64,000 nucleotides of DNA from Streptomyces sp. V4I2 (GTDB taxonomy: Bacteria; Actinomycetota; Actinomycetes; Streptomycetales; Streptomycetaceae): the NCBI RefSeq assembly GCF_030817655.1, contig NZ_JAUSZM010000003.1, forward strand, positions 7,316,001 through 7,380,000, given 5' to 3'. A program made the position numbers and the translations under genes. The notes below the pieces were generated by a model. It did no database searches and was not told the DNA's origin. It saw nothing but the letters and a program-made list of their open reading frames with translations. Shown piece after piece: positions 54,850 to 64,000 of the stretch; the stretch's first letter is position 1, and each line of letters begins with the position of its first letter.

Positions 54850-56712
54850 TCACGCCAGGCTGTCCCGCCACGCCCGGTGCAGATCCGCGAACCGGCCCGT
54901 GCCCGCGACGAGTTCGTCCGGACTGCCGTCCTCGACGATCCGCCCGTGCTCCATGACCAGCACCCGGTCCGCGATCTCCACGGTCGACAGCCGGTGCGCG
55001 ATGACCACGGCCGTACGCCCCTTCAGCACCGTCGCCATCGCGCGCTGCACCGCCCGCTCACCCGGGACGTCCAGCGAGCTGGTCGCCTCGTCGAGGATCA
55101 GCACCGCCGGGTCGGCGAGCAACGCCCGCGCGAACGCGACGAGTTGGCGCTGCCCGGCGGAGATACGGCCGCCCCGCTTGCGGACGTCCGTGTCGTAGCC
55201 GTCGGGCAGCGCGGTGACGAAGTCGTGCGCGCCGATCGCCTTCGCGGCCTCCTCGATCTCCTCACGGGTGGCGTCCGGCCGTCCGATCGCGATGTTCTCG
55301 GCGACCGTGCCGGAGAACAGGAACGCCTCCTGCGTCACCATGACCACCCCGCGCCGCAGCTCGGGCACGGCGAGGTCGCGCAGGTCGACGCCGTCGAGCA
55401 GGACCCGCCCGTCGGAGGGGTCGTAGAAGCGGGCGAGCAGCTTGGCCAGGGTCGACTTGCCCGCGCCGGTCGAGCCGACGACCGCGACCGTCTGCCCGGC
55501 AGCGAGCGTCAGGTCGAAGCGGGGGAGGACCTCGCCGCCGGTGCGGTAGGCGAAGCGGACCCCGTCGAAGACGACCTCGCGGCCCGGGTGCTCGGACTCG
55601 AGGGGCGGGAGCTCCTTGGGTGCCGCCGGTTCGGCCACGGACGGGGTCTGGGCGAGCAGTCCGGCGATCTTCTCCAGGGAGGCCGCCGCCGACTGGTAGG
55701 AGTTCAGGAACATCCCGAGCCGGTCGATGGGGTCGTACAGCCGCCGCAAGTACAGCACCGCGGCCGCCAGCACCCCCAGCTCCAACGAGCCGTCCGCCAC
55801 CCGGTGCGCGCCCCACAGCACGATGACGGCGACCGCCGTGTTGGCGACCAGCCGGGAGCCGACCACATAGCGGGCCATCTCCAGGAGCGCGTCACCGTTG
55901 GTCCGCTCGTGCCGGGTGTTCAGCACCCCGAAGTCGGTGTCGTTGACCGCCTCCCGGCGGAAGGCGCGCACCGGCCGGATGCCGTTCATCGTCTCGACGA
56001 ACTTCACGATCACGGCCGCGATGGCCGTCGACCGCGCCCGGTACACCCGCCCCGCGCGGCGCCGGTAGATCCGGATGAGCAGATACAGCGGCACGAAGGA
56101 CGCCACCGCCACCGCGCCGAGCCCCAGGTCGAGCCAGAGCAGCAGCGCCGAGATGTAGGCGAAGGACAGGACGACCCCGACCAGCTCCTGCAGACCCTCG
56201 TTCAGCAGCTCGCGCAGCGACTCCACGTCCGTGGTGGAGCGGGAGATGAGCCGGCCCGAGGTGTAGCGCTCGTGGAAGTCGACGCTCAGCGCCTGCGCGT
56301 GGCGGAAGATCCGGCCGCGCAGGTCGAGCAGCACGTCCTGGTTGACGCGGGCGGCGGCGACGACGAACGCCGACTGCAGGGAGCCGGAGGCGAGCGCGCA
56401 CACCAGATAGCCGACGCCGACCGCGACCAGCGGGCCGTTGTCGTGGTCGCGGAACGCGGGGACGGCGCTGTCGATGGCGTACGCCACCAGCAGCGGGCCC
56501 GCCTGCATGGCCGCCTGCTGGAGCAGCAGCAGGAGTGTCGTGAAGGCGACGCGGGCCTTCATCGGGGCGAGCAGGGAGCGCAGCAGGGCGGCGGTGGCGC
56601 CCGGAGCAGTGGGCAGGACGTCCCGGTCGAAGGCGTCGTCCTGCCGGGCGGTCTCGTCGGCGGGCTGGTGCTCCTTGCCCGGTGCGGTGGTCGTGGTCGC
56701 CGGCGCCGTCAT
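54850..56712 (-). CDS. ABC exporter half-transporter (canonical ATPase)
   Basis: 620 residues with a 37-residue cytoplasmic lead, six helices and an ATPase with Walker A GSTGAGKST (413-421), Q-loop VTQEAF, signature ISAGQRQ (517-523), Walker B LILDEATSSLD (538-548) and AHRLSTV. All catalytic residues are present, although the signature is ISAGQ rather than LSGGQ. Its partner carries an Asp in place of the catalytic Glu. Start ATG at 56712 overlaps the partner stop. A multidrug exporter of the BmrCD/TM287-288 type is the best guess. Confidence 0.92.
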   Translation of the reverse strand: MTAPATTTTAPGKEHQPADETARQDDAFDRDVLPTAPGATAALLRSLLAPMKARVAFTTLLLLLQQAAMQAGPLLVAYAIDSAVPAFRDHDNGPLVAVGVGYLVCALASGSLQSAFVVAAARVNQDVLLDLRGRIFRHAQALSVDFHERYTSGRLISRSTTDVESLRELLNEGLQELVGVVLSFAYISALLLWLDLGLGAVAVASFVPLYLLIRIYRRRAGRVYRARSTAIAAVIVKFVETMNGIRPVRAFRREAVNDTDFGVLNTRHERTNGDALLEMARYVVGSRLVANTAVAVIVLWGAHRVADGSLELGVLAAAVLYLRRLYDPIDRLGMFLNSYQSAAASLEKIAGLLAQTPSVAEPAAPKELPPLESEHPGREVVFDGVRFAYRTGGEVLPRFDLTLAAGQTVAVVGSTGAGKSTLAKLLARFYDPSDGRVLLDGVDLRDLAVPELRRGVVMVTQEAFLFSGTVAENIAIGRPDATREEIEEAAKAIGAHDFVTALPDGYDTDVRKRGGRISAGQRQLVAFARALLADPAVLILDEATSSLDVPGERAVQRAMATVLKGRTAVVIAHRLSTVEIADRVLVMEHGRIVEDGSPDELVAGTGRFADLHRAWRDSLA

Positions 56713-58520
56713 CGGGCTGCCTCCTCAGTCGTGCCGCTGGGGGTCCCGGCCATCAGATGGGCGTACTCGGCGTTCGTGCGCAGCAGTTCCTGGTGCGTGC
56801 CGACGGCGGCGATCCGGCCGCCGGAGAGCAGCGCGACGCGGTCGGCGAGCAGGACCGTCGACGGGCGGTGCGCCACGATCAGCCCCGTGGTCCGGGCGAG
56901 GACGTCCCGCAGCGCGGCCTCGACGGCGGCCTCGGTGTGCACGTCCAGCGCGGACAGCGGATCGTCCAGCACCAGGAACCGGGGCCGGCCCACCACGGCT
57001 CTGGCCAGCGCCAGCCGCTGCCGCTGGCCGCCCGAGAGACTGAGCCCCTGCTCGCCCACCTGGGTGTCCGTGCCCTGCGGCAACGTGTACACGAAGTCGG
57101 CCTGCGCCACGGCCAAGGCCCGCTCCAACTCGTCCTGTCCTGCGCCGCCTTGAGCCCCCATGAGTACGTTGTCCCCCACTCCGGCGGAGAACAGGGTCGG
57201 CTCCTCGAAGGCGACGGCCACCTTGGACCGCAGCTCCTCCCGGGACATCGCGGTGATGTCCTCGCCGTCCAGCGTGATCCGCCCGGACGTCACCTCGTGC
57301 AGGCGCGGCACGAGCGCGGTGAGCGTGGTCTTGCCGCTCCCGGTGGCACCGACGAGGGCCATGGACTCGCCGGGGCGGATGTGGAGGTTGATGCGGTCGA
57401 GGACGGGCGGTGAGTCTTCGGGGGCGTCGGGGTAGCGGAACGACACGTCCTGGAAGCGAAGTCCGCTGTCCTCGGCCCGCGGTGCGGCGGCTGTCGCCCG
57501 CGACTCGGGCTTCTCGTCCATCACCTCGAAGTACCGCTCGGTCGCCGTCGCCGCCTCCTGACTCATCGCCAGCAGAAAGCCGATGGACTCCACCGGCCAC
57601 CGCAGCGCGAGTGCCGTCGACAGAAAGGCCACCAGCGTCCCCGCCGACAGATCCCCGTCGGCCACCTGGACCGCCCCCAGCACCAGCGCCACCCCGATCG
57701 CCACCTCCGGCAGCGTCACGATGACGCCCCAGATCGTCGCCAGCAGCCCCGCCTTGCGCAGCTCCGTCCCCCGCAAGGTCCGCGACAGCTCCCGGAACGC
57801 CCGGGCCTGACTCCGGTGCCGCCCGAACCCCTTGATGATCCGGATGCCGAGCACGCTCTCCTCGACGACCGTCGTCAGATCGCCGACCTGGTCCTGGGCC
57901 TGCCGCGCCACCTTGGTGTACCGCGTCTCGAAGACCACGCAGGTCACGATCACCGGGATCGCCGGACCGAGGATGACCAGCCCGAGCGACCAGTCCTGGA
58001 TCAGCATGATCACCACGCCGATGACGATCGTCACCCCGTTGACCAGCAGGAACGTCAGCGGAAACGCGAGGAACATGCGCAGCAGCATCAGGTCCGTCGT
58101 GGCCCGGGACAGCAGCTGCCCGGACGCCCACCGGTCGTGGAAGGCCACCGGCAGCCGCTGGAGATGCCGGTACAGATCGGCCCGCATCCCCGCCTCGACC
58201 GCCGCGAGCGGCCGCGCCACCAGCCACCGCCGCAGCCCGAACAGCAGCGCCTCCGCGAGCCCGAGCAGCAGCAGGCACAGCGCCCCGAGCCACACCCCCG
58301 CGGAGTCCCGGTCGGCGACCGGACCGTCCACCATCCACTTCAGCACCAGCGGAATCACCAGCCCCGCGCACGAGGCGAGCACCGCGACGAACGCGGCGGT
58401 CAACAGCCGCATCCGCACGGGCCGGACGTACGGCCACAACCGCAACAGCGCGCGTACGGCCGACCGGCCGACGGGTTTTGCGGGGTCCATGGTGGTTGCA
58501 GGTGTCGTCGCCATCAGCAC
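56709..58520 (-). CDS. ABC exporter half-transporter (Asp replaces catalytic Glu)
   Basis: 603 residues, six helices and ATPase. Walker A GATGSGKTT (391-399) and signature LSGGQRQR (495-502) are good, but Walker B is LVLDDPLSALD (catalytic Glu to Asp) and the Q-loop Gln is Glu (AFEEPTLF). This is the pattern of the degenerate-site subunit in heterodimeric exporters such as BmrC and TM287. First gene of the four-gene exporter array. The start may be the GTG at 58520 or the ATG at 58514; AGG precedes both. Confidence 0.92.
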   Translation of the reverse strand: MLMATTPATTMDPAKPVGRSAVRALLRLWPYVRPVRMRLLTAAFVAVLASCAGLVIPLVLKWMVDGPVADRDSAGVWLGALCLLLLGLAEALLFGLRRWLVARPLAAVEAGMRADLYRHLQRLPVAFHDRWASGQLLSRATTDLMLLRMFLAFPLTFLLVNGVTIVIGVVIMLIQDWSLGLVILGPAIPVIVTCVVFETRYTKVARQAQDQVGDLTTVVEESVLGIRIIKGFGRHRSQARAFRELSRTLRGTELRKAGLLATIWGVIVTLPEVAIGVALVLGAVQVADGDLSAGTLVAFLSTALALRWPVESIGFLLAMSQEAATATERYFEVMDEKPESRATAAAPRAEDSGLRFQDVSFRYPDAPEDSPPVLDRINLHIRPGESMALVGATGSGKTTLTALVPRLHEVTSGRITLDGEDITAMSREELRSKVAVAFEEPTLFSAGVGDNVLMGAQGGAGQDELERALAVAQADFVYTLPQGTDTQVGEQGLSLSGGQRQRLALARAVVGRPRFLVLDDPLSALDVHTEAAVEAALRDVLARTTGLIVAHRPSTVLLADRVALLSGGRIAAVGTHQELLRTNAEYAHLMAGTPSGTTEEAAR

Positions 58521-58639
58521 GGAGCCTACGGATCGGCACTGACAACGCCCACCGAGTTTTGGCCGGACCAGGATCGGCCGCTGGTCCTACGACCTGGGTG
58601 TTCGAGGAGTCGTACAGCGGGGACGCGGGGGGTCGTACG

Positions 58640-58667
58640 GCGGCATCAGCCGATCGGTTGATGCCGC
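58640..58667. promoter_or_regulatory. 28-bp palindromic operator
   Basis: GCGGCATCA (58640-58648) and TGATGCCGC (58659-58667) flank a central CCGATCGG; only one pair (G58649/T58658) breaks perfect symmetry over 28 bases. It lies 54 bases before the ABC-2 ATPase gene, whose operon ends in a NarL-type response regulator that is the likely binder. Confidence 0.7.
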
Positions 58668-58720
58668 TTCGAGCGCGACGGCCGATGCGCTCGCCCCGCG
58701 CCCGCCGCGACGCTGATGCC

Positions 58721-59626
58721 ATGCCTGTCATCGAAGTGACCGACCTGCGCAAGTCCTACGCCGGCCGCCCCGTCGTCGACGGTGTCTCCTTCATCGTCGA
58801 GGAAGGCGAGATCTTCGGCGTCCTCGGCCCGAACGGGGCCGGCAAGACCACCACCGTCGAGTGCGTCGAGGGACTGCGGGTCCCCGACGCCGGCCGCGTC
58901 CGGGTGACCGGCCTCGACCCCGTCACCGAGGACGAGGCCACCCGCCGGGTGCTCGGCGCGCAGCTCCAGGAGAGCGAGCTGCAGGCCAGGCTCACCGTCC
59001 GCGAGGCGCTGGAGCTGTACGCGGCCTTCTATCCCCGCCCGCTGGACTGGCGGCCCCTGGCCGAACGCCTCGGCCTGACCGCCAAGCTGACCACCCGGTT
59101 CGCGAAGCTCTCCGGTGGCCAGAAGCAGCGCCTGTTCATCGCGCTCGCGCTCATCGGCAATCCCCGGATCGTCGTCCTGGACGAGCTGACCACCGGCCTC
59201 GACCCGCGTGCCCGCCGGGACACCTGGGAGCTCATCGAGGACATCCGGGCGAACGGCGTCACCGTCCTCCTCGTCACCCACTTCATGGAGGAAGCACAGC
59301 GCCTGTGCGACCGGATCGCCGTGATCGACAAGGGCCGGATCGCCGCCCTGGACACCCCGGCCGGCCTCATCCGCCGCTCGGCCGGCGCCACCGTCATCAG
59401 CTTCACCCCGTCCGCCCCGCTCGACGACCGTGACCTGAACGCGCTGCCCGCGCTCGCGTCGATCGAGCACAAGGACGGCCGGATCACCCTCTCCGGCACC
59501 GACGAGACGGTCAACGCGGTCATCACCCTGCTCGCCCGGTGCCACATCACCGCCCACCAACTCCGCGTCACCGACGCCACCTTGGACGACGCGTTCCTCG
59601 ACCTCACGAAGGAGGCGGCGGCATGA
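58721..59626 (+). CDS. ABC-2 exporter ATPase (DrrA type)
   Basis: 301 residues. Walker A GPNGAGKTTT (about 35-44), Q-loop LQES, signature LSGGQKQRL, Walker B IVVLDELTTGLD with Leu after the Glu, and H-loop VTHFMEEAQ. The C-terminal 85-residue extension is typical of daunorubicin-resistance DrrA-like proteins. The ATG at 58721 starts the family homology, though no strong ribosome binding site is visible. The permease gene overlaps its end (ATGA), and a sensor kinase and regulator follow, so the exporter is probably induced by the signal they detect. Confidence 0.93.
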   Translation: MPVIEVTDLRKSYAGRPVVDGVSFIVEEGEIFGVLGPNGAGKTTTVECVEGLRVPDAGRVRVTGLDPVTEDEATRRVLGAQLQESELQARLTVREALELYAAFYPRPLDWRPLAERLGLTAKLTTRFAKLSGGQKQRLFIALALIGNPRIVVLDELTTGLDPRARRDTWELIEDIRANGVTVLLVTHFMEEAQRLCDRIAVIDKGRIAALDTPAGLIRRSAGATVISFTPSAPLDDRDLNALPALASIEHKDGRITLSGTDETVNAVITLLARCHITAHQLRVTDATLDDAFLDLTKEAAA

Positions 59627-60372
59627 GCACGGCCGTCATCAACAGCGCCGTACTGAAAGGCGAGTTCCGCCTCCTGAGGCGCGAGCCCGGCAGCCTCTTC
59701 TGGATCCTGCTGTTCCCCACCCTCCTGCTGGTGATCCTCGGCTCCATCCCGTCCTTCCGCGACCCCGACCCGTCCCTCGACGGACTGCGCGTGATCGACG
59801 TCTACGTCCCGGTGACCGTGCTGCTCGGCCTGATCGTCGGCGGGATCCAGGCGATGCCGCAGACCCTCACCGGGTATCGCGAGCGCGGCATCCTGCGCCG
59901 GATGTCCACCACACCCGTCCGGCCCGTCGCCCTGCTGTCCGCGCAGATGCTGGTGTACGGCGCGGCCGCGCTGGCGTCGGCGCTGCTCGCCCTCGTGGTG
60001 GGCCGGCTCGCCTTCGACGTACGACTGCCCGAGCAGCCCTTCGGATACGCCGTGGCCCTGCTCCTGACCGTCCTGGCCGCCCTCGCGCTGGGCGCGGTGA
60101 TCTGCGCCCTGTCCCCGACGACGAAGGTCGCGGGCGCCATCGGGTCCGCCGTGTTCTTCCCGGCGATGTTCTGCGCGGGCGTGTGGATGCCGGTGCAGAC
60201 CATGCCGGACGTACTGGCCCGGATCGTCGAGTACACGCCGTTCGGCGCCGCCTCGCAGGCCCTGAACCAGGCGGCGGCGGGGGACTGGCCGGGCTGGGGC
60301 CACCTGGGCGTGCTGGTGGCCTGGACGGTGCTGTTGACGGCCGGGGCCGCGCGCTGGTTCCGCTGGGAGTAG
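59623..60372 (+). CDS. ABC-2 exporter permease
   Basis: 249 residues with six membrane helices of the ABC2_membrane type; the first is SLFWILLFPTLLLVILGSIP and the conserved GYRERGILRRMSTTPVRP loop contacts the ATPase. The ATG at 59623 overlaps the ATPase gene stop and has GGAGG ten bases upstream. It pairs with the DrrA-type ATPase to export an unknown, probably hydrophobic, compound. Confidence 0.93.
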   Translation: MSTAVINSAVLKGEFRLLRREPGSLFWILLFPTLLLVILGSIPSFRDPDPSLDGLRVIDVYVPVTVLLGLIVGGIQAMPQTLTGYRERGILRRMSTTPVRPVALLSAQMLVYGAAALASALLALVVGRLAFDVRLPEQPFGYAVALLLTVLAALALGAVICALSPTTKVAGAIGSAVFFPAMFCAGVWMPVQTMPDVLARIVEYTPFGAASQALNQAAAGDWPGWGHLGVLVAWTVLLTAGAARWFRWE

Positions 60373-60382
60373 GCGAAGTCCC

Positions 60383-61651
60383 GTGCAGACTGGGGAGATG
60401 ACCGCGGCGGACCGGCGGATCGACCGCCGTCAGGACCAGTTCCACACCTGGGGCGTCTACGGGCTGCTCGTTGTCTCCGCCCTCCTTGCGGCGGTCGCGA
60501 GCGATCTGATGGCGGGCCCCGCCGAGTGGTACGCGGCCGGGGCGCTGGTGGTCGCGGCGGCAGTGCTTCAGCTGTGGCACGGGCCACGCCACGGCCGCCG
60601 GACCCCGTCCCGCCGCGGGACCGTCTACTACGTCCTGCGCTGGGCGATCTCCTTCGCCCTCACCTGGCTGAACCCGCTCTTCGGGTTCTACGCGTCCACC
60701 GGCTACCTCGACGCCGACGAACTGATCCCCGGAACGCGCCGGCAGCGGCTCGGTCTCTTCGCCACCAGCGTCGTGGTGGCGAGCTCGCAGGCCGGCGGGA
60801 TGCCGTTCCACAGCCCCGTCCAGTGGGCACTGTTCGGCGTGATGCTGGTCACGATGAACGTGCTGCTGATGGTGGCCGGCCATTTCGCCCAGCAGGAGGA
60901 GCAGCGCTCCCGCGACCGCGCCGCCACCATCGTCGAACTCGAACGCACCAACACGGCCCTGCAGCAGGCGCTCGACGAGAACGCCGCCCTGCACGCCCAA
61001 CTCCTCGTCCAGGCAAGGGAAGCCGGGGTCGCCGACGAACGCCGCCGCCTCGCCGCCGAGATCCACGACACCATCGCCCAGGGCCTGACCGGCATCATCG
61101 CCCAGCTCCAGGTCGTCGCGAACGCCCCCGACCTCGACATCGCCCGCACCCACCTGGAACGCGCCTCCGCCCTGGCCCGCGACAGCCTGGGCGAGGCCCG
61201 CCGCTCCGTGCACAACCTCGCCCCGGTGGCGCTGACGAACGACGGACTGCCCGAAGCCCTGAAGAACACGGTCGCGGAATGGGGCGAACGGACGGGCATA
61301 CGCGCCGAGTTCACGGTGACGGGGCCGGCGGAACAGTTCCACGAGGAGGTCGCGGCGACCTTGCTGCGCATCGCCCAGGAGGCTCTCTCCAACGCCTCCC
61401 GGCACGCCCGGGCCACCCGCCTCGGCGTCACCCTCACCTTCCTCGGCGACGAGGTGATCCTCGACATCCGCGACGACGGCCGCGGCTTCGACCCCCTCGC
61501 CGACCGCGCCCGCACCCGCACCGGCGGCTTCGGCCTCGACGGCATGCGCGCCCGCGCCGAACGCATCGCGGGCACCCTCACGGTCGAGTCCGAGCCGGGG
61601 CACGGTACGGCGGTGTCGGCTCGCGTACCGTTGGTCCGCCATGACCGATGA
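60383..61651 (+). CDS. Sensor histidine kinase, NarL/DesK type
   Basis: 422 residues with an N-terminal membrane domain of four to six helices (22-165), a coiled coil (170-215, QQEEQRSRDRAATIVELERT), a HisKA_3 dimerisation domain with the phospho-acceptor His in RRRLAAEIHDTIAQGLTGI, and a GHKL ATPase (EALSNASRHARA, DIRDDGRGFDP, GGFGLDGMRAR). The sensor is buried in the membrane with almost no external loops, as in kinases detecting membrane stress or lipophilic drugs. Start at GTG 60383 or ATG 60398. Same operon as the ABC-2 exporter. Confidence 0.92.
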   Translation: MQTGEMTAADRRIDRRQDQFHTWGVYGLLVVSALLAAVASDLMAGPAEWYAAGALVVAAAVLQLWHGPRHGRRTPSRRGTVYYVLRWAISFALTWLNPLFGFYASTGYLDADELIPGTRRQRLGLFATSVVVASSQAGGMPFHSPVQWALFGVMLVTMNVLLMVAGHFAQQEEQRSRDRAATIVELERTNTALQQALDENAALHAQLLVQAREAGVADERRRLAAEIHDTIAQGLTGIIAQLQVVANAPDLDIARTHLERASALARDSLGEARRSVHNLAPVALTNDGLPEALKNTVAEWGERTGIRAEFTVTGPAEQFHEEVAATLLRIAQEALSNASRHARATRLGVTLTFLGDEVILDIRDDGRGFDPLADRARTRTGGFGLDGMRARAERIAGTLTVESEPGHGTAVSARVPLVRHDR

Positions 61652-62285
61652 CGCGCCCGTCACCCTGCTGATCGTCGACGACCATCCCGTCGTACGGGAC
61701 GGTCTGCGCGGCATGTTCGAGTCGGCGCCCGGCTTCCGCGTCCTCGGCGAGGCGTCGAACGGCATCGAGGCGCTGGAGCGGGCCGCCGCCCTCGACCCCG
61801 ACGTGATCCTGATGGACCTGCGCATGCCGGGCGGGGGCGGGGTGGACGCCATCCGGGAGCTGACCCGCCGCGGCGCCCGCGCCAAGGTCCTCGTCCTGAC
61901 CACGTACGACACCGACTCCGACACCCTCCCCGCGATCGAGGCGGGCGCGACGGGCTACCTCCTGAAAGACGTCCCCCGCGACGAACTCTTCACCGCGGTC
62001 CGCGCGGCCGCGGAAGGCCGTACCGTCCTCTCCCCGGCCGTCGCCTCCCGCCTGGTCTCCGCGGTCCGTACCCCCAGGGCCCCCGGCAAGGAGCCGCTGT
62101 CCGCCCGCGAACGTGAGGTACTGGCCCTGGTCGCCCGGGGCACCTCCAACCGCGAGATAGCCCGCGAACTCTTCATCAGCGAGGCCACCGTCAAGACCCA
62201 CCTCACCCACCTCTACGCCAAGCTGGGCGTCAAGGACCGCGCGGCAGCAGTGGCAACGGCCTACGACCGCGGAATCCTCGGCTGA
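61641..62285 (+). CDS. Response regulator, NarL/LuxR type
   Basis: 214 residues. Receiver domain (4-120): acidic pair DDHP, phospho-acceptor Asp in VILMDLRMPGGGG, Thr in VLTTYD, Lys in YLLKD. C-terminal LuxR HTH (LSAREREVLALVARGTSNREIARELFISEATVKTHL, quoted in part: LSAREREVLALVARGTSN). The ATG at 61641 lies 11 bases inside the kinase gene end. It likely binds the 28-bp palindrome upstream of the exporter gene to autoregulate the whole operon. Confidence 0.94.
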   Translation: MTDDAPVTLLIVDDHPVVRDGLRGMFESAPGFRVLGEASNGIEALERAAALDPDVILMDLRMPGGGGVDAIRELTRRGARAKVLVLTTYDTDSDTLPAIEAGATGYLLKDVPRDELFTAVRAAAEGRTVLSPAVASRLVSAVRTPRAPGKEPLSAREREVLALVARGTSNREIARELFISEATVKTHLTHLYAKLGVKDRAAAVATAYDRGILG

Positions 62286-62504
62286 CCACGCCGCCCAGCA
62301 CACGGCCAGCGGCGCCGCCCACGCGACAGGCCTCCAAGCAGACCAGGGGACGCGGTCCCCACCGGGCTCAAAGGGGCGGGAGTCCTCCGGGGGATGCGGG
62401 AACGCGGTCCCCGCCCGGGTCGTAGGGGGCGTAGCCCCCGTCGGGGTTGAAGGGGCGGAGCCCCTGGGGGATGGGACGGGTAGGGGCGGCGGGGGCGTGG
62501 ACTC
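62286..62504. repeat. Spacer with short GC-rich hairpins
   Basis: 219 bases between convergent genes. From 62380 to about 62495 it is made of repeat-like phrases with two small hairpins, GGGGGC-GTA-GCCCCC and AGGGGC-GGA-GCCCCT, of a kind scattered in Streptomyces genomes. They may end transcription from both sides. No gene. Confidence 0.55.

Positions 62505-64000
<1,496 letters not shown>

Overview
The window looks like a Streptomyces chromosome. Base composition is very GC-rich with strongly GC-biased third codon positions, GTG and TTG starts are common, many gene pairs overlap by GTGA or ATGA, and the content is typical of the genus: a GlgE/TreS/Mak/GlgB glycogen locus, a mycothiol-dependent DinB-type enzyme, CUT1 sugar importers with no ATPase gene of their own, and many two-component and TetR/MarR/MerR regulators. 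From memory, the order pyk-ackA-pta-pfkA followed later by glgB-mak-treS-glgE-glgP is that of the S. coelicolor core chromosome. I could not run a comparison.

Layout. 1-5.7 kb: glycolysis and acetate overflow (pyk, cut by the left edge; ackA and pta translationally coupled; divergent pfkA). 5.7-10.4 kb: an XRE regulator, an F420/PPOX-type oxidoreductase and a sugar ABC importer operon. 10.4-13.9 kb: an accessory cassette with a nucleoside-phosphorylase-like protein, an NB-ARC/TPR STAND ATPase and a divergent four-helix membrane protein. I consider this the best candidate for an undescribed conflict or immune system. 13.9-17.8 kb: a citrate/dicarboxylate two-component pair and its likely target, a DctA symporter. 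18-21.7 kb: a TetR/MFS efflux pair and MarR/mycothiol-enzyme pair, each with visible palindromic operators. 21.8-26.8 kb: an orphan AAA+ ATPase, aldo/keto reductase, epimerase, Lrp regulator and a MerR-thioredoxin operon. 26.9-29.2 kb: a HelD-type RNA polymerase recycling ATPase. 29.2-35.9 kb: a ROK regulator, a second CUT1 importer and two Gfo/Idh/MocA oxidoreductases, the second carrying a frameshift.

35.9-36.1 kb is a 227-bp MITE-like element whose end coincides with the glgB stop codon. 36.1-43.9 kb is the glgE-treS-mak-glgB operon on the minus strand: TreS makes maltose from trehalose, Mak phosphorylates it, GlgE polymerises maltose-1-phosphate and GlgB branches the glucan. glgP (45.6 kb) and a partial glgX (right edge) supply glucan breakdown, so the region can both make and degrade alpha-glucan. 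Between them are a secreted subtilisin, a secreted M4 metalloprotease, a DUF1990 protein, four consecutive ABC exporter half-transporters forming two asymmetric pairs, and an ABC-2 drug-type exporter with its own NarL-type two-component pair.

No rRNA, tRNA, CRISPR array, phage or complete insertion sequence was seen. No gene-free stretch exceeds 300 bases; the longest (45361-45647, 50998-51282, 62286-62504, 35905-36133, 43943-44160) are described as features.
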